Shown here: piece after piece, positions 7,601 through 13,035 of the stretch
How positions within the stretch are numbered: position 1 is the first letter of the stretch
Layout: every line of letters starts with the position of its first letter
Origin: Flavobacteriaceae bacterium
GTDB lineage: Bacteria; Bacteroidota; Bacteroidia; Flavobacteriales; Flavobacteriaceae
Assembly (NCBI GenBank): GCA_949507465.1
Contig: CATEMS010000182.1
Coordinates: forward strand, 1 to 15,423
Direction: 5' to 3'
DNA length: 15,423 bases
Program-made: the position numbers and the translations under genes
Notes under the pieces: generated by a model
Database searches by the model: none
Told to the model about the DNA's origin: nothing
The model's input: only the letters and a program-made list of their open reading frames with translations

Positions 7601-8189
7601 TATTGTTACAGATGAGATTGTAGTGGTTATCTCAGATCCAGTAGTGGTAACACTTAATGAAGACTTCGATGTTTGTCCAGATTTTGAAACTATTATTACA
7701 GCAAACTCTAGTGATGCTGGAGTAACCTATCAGTGGTTTAAAAATGGAATACTCATTGCTGACCAAAGTGAAAATACCCTAGTAATCACACTATCACAAG
7801 ATGAAGCAGCCACTCAAGAATACAGCGTAGTGGTTACTAATAGTGATGGATGTTTAGGAACTGCTGTTGTGAATGTATCACTATACACAAATAACGAAAA
7901 CTGTGTGATTTCTCAAGGAATCTCTCCAAATGGAGATGGGCTTAATGATGTGTTAGACCTTAGTTTCTTAAACAATAGAACAGGAATAAATTCTTTCCAG
8001 ATATTTAACAGAAATGGTACTGCTGTTTATGAATTTACCAATTACTCAAACCAATGGGGAGGACAAACCACAGATGGAGAAGAATTACCAACAGGAACTT
8101 ATTACTATGTAATAGGGTTAAATGGAGAAGACCCAGTATTTGGATCTAAGTATTCGGGATGGGTTTACATCAACAGAGAGAAAAACTAA
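4650..8189 (+). CDS. Large multidomain surface protein with type B T9SS (CHU_C) sorting domain
   Basis: Secreted adhesin-like protein of 1179 residues. The signal peptide ends SVSYG followed by Q39; an in-frame ATG codes for residue 13. Apparent modules: a CUB-like domain at about 43-155 (LRLTFIEGTVELNFDEVVILDS); a beta-sandwich region with cysteines to about 260; a nidogen-like segment near 300-480 (PFEFNFYGNAYTNVVAGANG); a jelly-roll module near 550-735 ending GNDIAIDDIRIRA; a repeat typical of flavobacterial adhesins at 740-837 (ATFDLTSQI ... ETIYTRVE); Ig/PKD-like domains at about 840-1080 with GTYTVTI and GTYSLEI; and the CHU_C domain from residue 1085 (ISQGISPNGDGLND ... PTGTYYYVIGLNG). 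CHU_C marks substrates of the type IX secretion system that often need an SprF-like partner, and such a gene follows 90 nt downstream. No catalytic domain was recognised, so adhesion is inferred from architecture. Binding partner unknown. Confidence 0.9.
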   Translation: MNSKLLPQKNTRMYGFVKNLVTTVASMVVFLCLSVSYGQTSIPCADGAFNDTYCYTANDTTEIVYQSDTGFPLRLTFIEGTVELNFDEVVILDSDGVTNLNAGNPYGNNGDMSGFVFESTGDTITVQVTSDGIASCIDGLFVPLSYDINCLTCTDPTIEFTNDGMCETGQQFTIGVDITDLGSSTGITVTDDQGSAPQTATAPGVLFFGPYPAPTGVTFTIETGDLNCDFTSGVIECQAQGSCDVLDAGFDMFIDCETFCTDLVADYIALPNLDTTSYQIQGPLCDLPAITGGAPTNLTIDDVWSGLIALPFEFNFYGNAYTNVVAGANGQLSFDATLAGNYNGWNMDPVDQVPTNDVNYPLNTIFGAYHDINPAVAPATADRINYFVTGDAPFRIFVLNFNAVPQFGCNDLLTTQQILLYESLNVIDVNIINKPVCDTWNDGLAVIGLQGNNLTEFSVPEDRNVGTWEVTNENWRFVPNGGPVTNASVFEWRDPAGNVLSNDPVFTVCPDQTTVYTAALVVELPDGSFDELTDQITVTKESGCSPFDCTDDVFLEDFGTGLGRTTHPFTPLEFNGTTQLNPNQYVVTNISTGLNNGWHQGMEDNTSGDTNGRAIFFDISDQPSQIEIYRRDIAVTANTTHVFDFAMTTMYDIDTNICPGTGVDSRLIYQIEDPAGTVLATSTTGNVPNGSNPNWIRYSLEFDPADNTTVQLVLLNDIFGVCGNDIAIDDIRIRAEGTTPSIEDPMDMFACEETPGSGVATFDLTSQIDEILNGLNPADFEISFHTTQEDADTGDNPIPTPNVYSNTTNPETIYTRVERLNQNDCFSTTPFDLIVELPLVITTNLPSQLDVCANEDAASIDATPTNSGIDLNSVIYDWKNASGTTVSTDAIFTPLESGTYTVTISIPPCSETTVSIDVVVKPVPDLDLGEDVTLCDGEDFEILPNISGDTTGATFLWSTGEDTTSIIADQSGTYSLEITTVDGCIVTDEIVVVISDPVVVTLNEDFDVCPDFETIITANSSDAGVTYQWFKNGILIADQSENTLVITLSQDEAATQEYSVVVTNSDGCLGTAVVNVSLYTNNENCVISQGISPNGDGLNDVLDLSFLNNRTGINSFQIFNRNGTAVYEFTNYSNQWGGQTTDGEELPTGTYYYVIGLNGEDPVFGSKYSGWVYINREKN

Positions 8190-8268
8190 CATAAAATAAG
8201 ATGAACTTGCATCAAAAATAAACACTAGTTCTAGTATTCATAACCTTGATGCAATCAACATAAAATAA
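8188..8268 (+). repeat. Nested inverted repeat flanked by 12-nt direct repeats before the sprF-like gene
   Basis: The 90-nt gap holds a perfect 9-bp inverted repeat, TTGCATCAA (8207-8215) and TTGATGCAA (8246-8254). Inside it is a second inverted repeat, ACTAG (8224-8228) and CTAGT (8231-8235). A perfect 12-nt direct repeat AACATAAAATAA flanks the structure at 8188-8199 and 8257-8268. A further 11-nt direct repeat AAAATAAACAC lies at 8215-8225 and 8262-8272. No T-run follows the right arm, so it is not an ordinary Rho-independent terminator. It could be an mRNA structure separating expression of the adhesin from that of the downstream genes, or a protein-binding site. Confidence 0.6.
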
Positions 8269-8279
8269 ACACCACAGAA

Positions 8280-9200
8280 ATGAAAAAAATAGAATCAATA
8301 CCATTAATGCTTTTATGCCTTGTTCTTTGCTCCAAAGAAGCAAATGCACAGCAGGATCCTCAATACACTCAGTTCATGTATAACATGAACGTTGTAAATC
8401 CTGCCTATGCAGGATCAAAAGAGAATATCTCTTTTACCTCTTTGTATAGAACACAATGGGCGGCCTTGGATGGAGCGCCAACAACATTTACCTTTTCTGG
8501 ACATGGTCCTTTAAATGATAAAGTTGGAGTTGGTTTATCTGCGGTTAAGGATGAGCTTGGCCCTGTAAATGAGACCAATGTATTTGCAGATTTTTCATAT
8601 ACACTGCAACTAAGTTCAAGCACAAAACTAGCCCTGGGCCTTAAAGCTGGAGCTACGTTTCATGATGTAGGCTTGGCAGATTTAGAATTACAAGATCCCA
8701 ACGATCCATTTTTTAATCAAAACATTAGCAGTGTATACCCAAACATAGGGGCAGGTGCTTTTCTGTATACTGATAAATTTTACCTGGGTGTTTCTGTGCC
8801 AAACATGTTAAACTCTGTGCATCTAGATGCAAACGGAACACAAATTGGATCAGAGGTTAATCACTTCTTTGGTACCGCAGGATATGTTTTTCAGGTTTCA
8901 GAAAACACAAAGTTAAAGCCATCTATATTAGTTAAGTCTGCCTTTGGAACTCCAGTTTCTTTTGACGCCAACTTTAACGCCTTATTTTTTGAAAAATTTG
9001 AATTGGGAGTATCTTACAGAGTTGATGACTCATTTAGTGGTTTGGTAGGATTTCAAGTACTGCCAGAGCTTCGCATAGGATATGCCTATGATGCGGTCAC
9101 ATCAGATATTAATTTTGTAGCACCTTCATCACACGAGGTTATTTTAACCTTTGATCTATTTACCAACAAGCGTACTTTACGTTCACCAAGATATTTCTAA
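8280..9200 (+). CDS. PorP/SprF family outer-membrane protein (T9SS partner)
   Basis: Outer-membrane barrel of 306 residues in the PorP/SprF family. The signal peptide ends EANAQ. The family hallmark follows directly (QDPQYTQFMYNMNVVNPAYAGS), and the protein ends in the typical LRSPRYF. Repeated amphipathic strands such as YLGVSVPNML and VGLSAVKDEL fit a transmembrane barrel. SprF of Flavobacterium johnsoniae is needed for secretion of the type B substrate SprB. The gene upstream encodes a CHU_C-bearing protein, so this is probably that substrate's dedicated partner. It starts 90 nt after the adhesin stop, beyond a structured spacer, and ends 25 nt before the OmpA-family gene. Many paralogues exist per genome in this group, so no symbol is given. 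Confidence 0.92.
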   Translation: MKKIESIPLMLLCLVLCSKEANAQQDPQYTQFMYNMNVVNPAYAGSKENISFTSLYRTQWAALDGAPTTFTFSGHGPLNDKVGVGLSAVKDELGPVNETNVFADFSYTLQLSSSTKLALGLKAGATFHDVGLADLELQDPNDPFFNQNISSVYPNIGAGAFLYTDKFYLGVSVPNMLNSVHLDANGTQIGSEVNHFFGTAGYVFQVSENTKLKPSILVKSAFGTPVSFDANFNALFFEKFELGVSYRVDDSFSGLVGFQVLPELRIGYAYDAVTSDINFVAPSSHEVILTFDLFTNKRTLRSPRYF

Positions 9201-9225
9201 TTAACAACATTTAATTTCATTGAAA

Positions 9226-11121
9226 ATGAAAAAAATATATACCATACTTCTACTTATCGCTGTTTGTACAGCAACCGTTTCAGCACAAAATAGTAAAACT
9301 AAAAAGGCTGATAACCTATATGATAGATTAGCATACACCGATGCTGCCCAGGCCTACCAAAAAGTGCTCAAAAGAGGTACTACAGATGTGTATGTCTTTG
9401 AAAGACTAGCAAATTGCTACTATTTCATCAATGACACAAAAAAAGCAGAGATGTACTACAAAAGAGTAGCTAGGTCTAAAGATGCCAACCCAGAAGCTAT
9501 TTATAATTATGCGCAGAGTCTGAAAGCAAATGGCAAATTTAGCGACTACAACACATGGATGAAAAATTTTGCAAAACTAAGTCCAAACGATACTCGGGTA
9601 AAAGAATTTATGAAAAACCCTAATTACATTCCAAAAATCATGGATGATATGGCGCGTTACACAGCTACAAACATGCAAGATATAAATAGTGAATATGCAG
9701 ATTTTGGTGGTATTGTTTCTGGTAAAGATTTTTATTTTGCCTCTGGTAGAAATACCTCTCGCAAAAAATACCAATGGAATGAGGAGCCTTATCTTGATAT
9801 CTACAAAGCAACGAATGTAGGTGGTACTATGAAAAATGCTGTGCTACTAGAGGGTGATGTAAACACAAAATACCATGAGTCTAATGCTGTTATTACTGCA
9901 GATGGTAAGCGCATGTATTTTGACCGTAACGACTATTTTGAAGGAGATTACGATAAATCCGAAAACGGGATCAATCAAATCAACTTATACTATGCAGAAA
10001 AAATTGATGGTAAAGGATGGTCTGGGATAGTTTCTGTACCCTTTAACAACGATGAATACTCTACAGGGCATCCAGCGCTGAGTCAAGATGGTAAAACACT
10101 CTACTTTGCCAGTGACATGCCAGGTGGTAGTGGAGGCTCTGATCTTTACATGGTTGCCATAAACAGCGATGGGTCTTTAGGTACTCCAATGAGATTAGGG
10201 GATAACATCAATACAGAAGGAAAGGAACTTTTTCCATACGTAGACAGCGATGGCACATTATATTTCTCAAGTAATGGTCATTTGGGCATCGGAGGACTTG
10301 ATGTATTTTATGCAGAAGCACAGCAAGACGGTTTTGGCGTGGTAAACAACATGGGCAATGGAGTGAACAGTCCTGCAGATGATTTTGCTTATAAATATGA
10401 TCCAACCTCGCAAAGTGGGTACGTATCATCAAATAGAGAAGGTGGTCAAGGGAGTGATGACATTTATATGGTAGAGGCTGTAGAAATTCCTTGTGAGGTA
10501 ACCATTGAAGTGCTTGTCACTAATGAAAACACAAATGATGTCATTGCAGGAGCTCGTGTAGATCTATATGACACTATGGGCAATAGATTGTCTAGTAAAA
10601 CATCTAATGTAGCTGGTATGGTTTCTTTTAAAGCAGCCTGTGACCAAGCCCATGAAGTACAAGGTGTTTTAGCAGATTTTGAAAGTGGTGTTAGCGAAGT
10701 TGCACCAGCCAATGACCAGAAAGTCTCTGCAACTATTGCATTAAAGCCAATAGAGCAAATTATTGTAGAAGATAAAATTGTTTTAAATCCTATTTTGTTT
10801 GATCTTGATAAATCAAATATCAAGCCTCAAGCAGCCTTTGAGTTAGACAAAGTGGTAGCAATAATGAAAAAATATCCAGAAATGGTTATCGCTGTAGGAT
10901 CACATACTGATAATAGAGCCACTGACGCGTATAACCTTACTCTTTCTGAGGCTCGTGCTCAATCTACGGTACAGTACATTATCTCAAAAGGTATCAGCGG
11001 GAAAAGAATCAGCGGGAAAGGATATGGAGAGTCGCAGCTTAAAGTTTCTTGCGGAGCTAACTGTAGTGAGGCAGAACACCAACTAAACAGAAGGTCTGAG
11101 TTTACCATTGTAAAAAAGTAA
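9226..11121 (+). CDS. PorE-like OmpA family protein (TPR, propeller, CRD-like, OmpA)
   Basis: Periplasmic peptidoglycan-binding protein of 631 residues. The signal peptide ends TVSAQ (about residue 21). Domains in order: TPR-like helices at about 28-130; a PD40/WD40-type beta-propeller at about 148-418 with repeats such as DGKTLYFASD, GSDLYMVA and DGTLYFSSNG; a carboxypeptidase-regulatory-like fold at about 424-508 (NDVIAGARVDLYDTMGN); and an OmpA C-terminal domain at about 518-630. The OmpA part has LFDLDKSNIKP, SHTDNRATDAYN and LSEARA, giving the expected diaminopimelate-binding residues D562 and R577. The order TPR, propeller, CRD, OmpA matches PorE of Porphyromonas gingivalis. The frame can be extended two codons to a TTG at 9220, but the ATG at 9226 is the likelier start. 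It begins 25 nt after the sprF-like stop and probably anchors that barrel complex to the cell wall. Confidence 0.92.
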   Translation: MKKIYTILLLIAVCTATVSAQNSKTKKADNLYDRLAYTDAAQAYQKVLKRGTTDVYVFERLANCYYFINDTKKAEMYYKRVARSKDANPEAIYNYAQSLKANGKFSDYNTWMKNFAKLSPNDTRVKEFMKNPNYIPKIMDDMARYTATNMQDINSEYADFGGIVSGKDFYFASGRNTSRKKYQWNEEPYLDIYKATNVGGTMKNAVLLEGDVNTKYHESNAVITADGKRMYFDRNDYFEGDYDKSENGINQINLYYAEKIDGKGWSGIVSVPFNNDEYSTGHPALSQDGKTLYFASDMPGGSGGSDLYMVAINSDGSLGTPMRLGDNINTEGKELFPYVDSDGTLYFSSNGHLGIGGLDVFYAEAQQDGFGVVNNMGNGVNSPADDFAYKYDPTSQSGYVSSNREGGQGSDDIYMVEAVEIPCEVTIEVLVTNENTNDVIAGARVDLYDTMGNRLSSKTSNVAGMVSFKAACDQAHEVQGVLADFESGVSEVAPANDQKVSATIALKPIEQIIVEDKIVLNPILFDLDKSNIKPQAAFELDKVVAIMKKYPEMVIAVGSHTDNRATDAYNLTLSEARAQSTVQYIISKGISGKRISGKGYGESQLKVSCGANCSEAEHQLNRRSEFTIVKK

Positions 11122-11157
11122 CCTCAACTCTGCTTTACTGAAAAGCATGACTTACAG

Positions 11158-11193
11158 AAAAGTCCCTCAACAAGTTTTGTTGAGGGACTTTTT
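11158..11193 (+). terminator. Strong Rho-independent terminator of the adhesin-sprF-porE-like operon
   Basis: A perfect 16-bp stem pairs 11158-11173 with 11177-11192 around a nominal 3-nt loop (GTT). Its core is GTCCCTCAAC, and the right arm ends in a run of five T (11189-11193). It lies 36 nt after the stop of the OmpA-family gene. Because both arms end in A or T runs it could also work on the other strand. Confidence 0.9.
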
Positions 11194-11490
11194 ATTAGCA
11201 CTTAAACATCTATATATCTGCTTTTTGCTAGAATTTTAAAACCATTAACGCGGTTTAAAGACTGTGTGGAAGATATATTATGTCTTGTTTAATTGATGTT
11301 CACTACCTGCCTTCTTAAAGGCATTAGTAAAGCGTGATGGGCAAACTCAATTATGCTTCTTAAGAGTATTTATAAAATCATTTATGTTAAGAGTTGGGGG
11401 GCTACAATACTGTGGAATAAGGTAATATATCATCATTGGACCTATAATAGGTTATTTTACAACAATCTATAAAAAACATAGCTTTAAAAA
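11194..11490. other. Non-coding intergenic stretch between convergent units
   Basis: About 300 bases between two terminators. I see no ORF of meaningful length; + strand ATGs open only peptides of 8-13 codons. No tRNA or insertion-sequence ends were recognised. Small inverted repeats are present: TTTAAAACC/GGTTTAAA at 11235-11259 and TGCCTT/AAGGCA at 11308-11323. A G6 run sits at 11396-11401. The stretch could be a decayed gene or simple spacer. Confidence 0.6.
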
Positions 11491-11491
11491 C

Positions 11492-11519
11492 AAACACCCC
11501 TGAGCTATCAGGGGTGTTT
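11492..11519 (-). terminator. Terminator of the TonB receptor-DUF5689 operon
   Basis: AAACACCCCTGA (11492-11503) and TCAGGGGTGTTT (11508-11519) form a perfect 12-bp stem with a GCTA loop. On the minus strand the stem is followed by a T-rich tail (TTTGTTTTTAAAG). It lies 22 nt beyond the stop of the DUF5689 gene. T-runs on the plus strand mean it may act in both directions. Confidence 0.85.
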
Positions 11520-11541
11520 TGTTATATGTATAAAGAGACGC

Positions 11542-13011
11542 TTAGTTTCCTGTTATCTTAATATCATCTATATGATAACGTGTTGTTGCTGTTGGGTCAC
11601 TTCCTTGATATCTAAAGGCAATGTATGCCATGCCATCTACACAAGAAACATTAACGGGTCCTGATGGTGCAAAGTCACCAAAACCACCCTCTGGTCCTGT
11701 TGGTATGGACGCATCCAATAAGTTCCAAGTAGCTGCATTTACATCTCCAGTAAAATCTGTGGAGACTAACACACTCAAGATCGTTCCGTTATCAAAGGAA
11801 GTTTGGATGTTAAAGGTCAATTCCTCTTCTATAGTTGTATCCATATCAATGGCTGGGGTTACAAGCCATGTGTCTATGATATCCTCTCCAGAACTAAATC
11901 CAGATACCTGCGCATAGTTATTGTTATCAAAGTTTCCGATTTCCCATACTTCGTTTCCACCACTTACATTTACGTTTGTCCAACCTGCGCTCACATAGGC
12001 CTCAATAGAATCAAAGCCTTCAAAGTTTTCACTATAAAATTCTGCCCCCCCGCCACTAGGGCCATCACAATTAAATGTGTCTGGATCACATCTGTTCTCA
12101 TTATCAAAGTTAATGTCTGATGGGTCATTGATTACAACATTAAATACTTCTCCAAAGAAATCTTTTGTTAGAATTCCTACCATAGAGCCTCTTCCTTGAG
12201 GGAGCAGGAAGGATTTAAAATCTGCAAATGTACTTGTGCTAAAAATAACACTTCCACCCTCTTCACAGCTTTCTAAAATACGCTCACCATCAAACTCATC
12301 TCCTGGCTCACCAGCATATGTTTTACGGTCATCACCTAATACCTCATTACGGTTAAACTGAGCATCGGCAAACTTTACCAATAGGTTTGTGTTTGCGTCA
12401 GAAAATTCAGAGAATAGCATGGGTTTAGGAACTATTGTCTCAACAACAGCATCTCTAATCACATAGTCTGGCATTTGGGATTCACCAATTTTACCAAGGT
12501 CATTTACATCAATAATCCCAAGGGTTAACACCCCAGAATCATATCCGGCAGTTAAGCCGTCTAGACGAACATATACTTTTCTCCCAACTTCATAGGTTAT
12601 AAATAAAGGGTTTACGTCTATAAGCACTTTTATTCCACTAATAGGGTCAGCGGGTGCGTTTTGTAATATGAGTTCTTCAAAAAAGTTTCCTGATTGATCG
12701 TTAGAGATTACATACCCTTCCACGTAGGTAATAACATCTGTTTCAAAGGTTAACTTTTCTGACTCTCTTAGCTGTGCAAGCACATCATCATAGTTAAAAT
12801 CTCCAGGATCAACACCTAGATCATCTGCTGCATCAGCAACTAGTTGTTCGAAGGCACTATTGATACCCATTATTGTTAGCACATCTCCTTCAAGGTTTGG
12901 TGCTACAACGGTAGTGTTTGGTGTTTCAAAATCATCATCTTGCACACATGATACTATTCCTACTGTTACCATTAACAGCATTACTAGTTGGTATAAATTG
13001 ATATTTTTCAT
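11542..13011 (-). CDS. DUF5689 surface lipoprotein with choice-of-anchor-J-like domain
   Basis: Lipoprotein of 489 residues. The signal ends in lipobox GIVSC with the lipidated cysteine at residue 22. It is followed by VQDDD, an acidic patch resembling the Bacteroidota lipoprotein export signal, so the protein is probably on the cell surface. Residues of about 38-300 match the DUF5689 family, including YVEGYVISNDQSGNFFEELI, an OB-fold-like strand pattern. After a glycine linker (about 319-323) a jelly-roll domain resembling choice-of-anchor-J/cleaved-adhesin modules runs from FYSENFEGFDS to YHIDDIKITGN. It starts 24 nt after the stop of the TonB-dependent receptor gene, so the two form an operon, as a SusD-like lipoprotein would, although this is not SusD. 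The leader has no Shine-Dalgarno sequence. A G7 tract in the linker (coding strand, at 12045-12051) is unusual in this AT-rich DNA. Ligand unknown. Confidence 0.88.
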   Translation of the reverse strand: MKNINLYQLVMLLMVTVGIVSCVQDDDFETPNTTVVAPNLEGDVLTIMGINSAFEQLVADAADDLGVDPGDFNYDDVLAQLRESEKLTFETDVITYVEGYVISNDQSGNFFEELILQNAPADPISGIKVLIDVNPLFITYEVGRKVYVRLDGLTAGYDSGVLTLGIIDVNDLGKIGESQMPDYVIRDAVVETIVPKPMLFSEFSDANTNLLVKFADAQFNRNEVLGDDRKTYAGEPGDEFDGERILESCEEGGSVIFSTSTFADFKSFLLPQGRGSMVGILTKDFFGEVFNVVINDPSDINFDNENRCDPDTFNCDGPSGGGAEFYSENFEGFDSIEAYVSAGWTNVNVSGGNEVWEIGNFDNNNYAQVSGFSSGEDIIDTWLVTPAIDMDTTIEEELTFNIQTSFDNGTILSVLVSTDFTGDVNAATWNLLDASIPTGPEGGFGDFAPSGPVNVSCVDGMAYIAFRYQGSDPTATTRYHIDDIKITGN

Positions 13012-13035
13012 TGGTATTGTGTTTATCTGTTTTTT

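Noticed and set aside
8241..8248. TAACCTTG as a promoter -7 box for the sprF-like gene
   Set aside because: It has one mismatch to TAnnTTTG and no TTG at a suitable distance upstream, and it sits between the arms of the inverted repeat.
11132..11146. Small GCTTT/AAAGC hairpin just after the OmpA-family gene as a terminator
   Set aside because: It has a five-base stem without a T-run, and a much stronger terminator lies 12 nt downstream.
11621..12120. Two plus-strand frames (98 and 105 codons) opposite the DUF5689 gene
   Set aside because: They are shadows of a well-supported lipoprotein gene with lipobox and domain matches, and have no recognisable features of their own.
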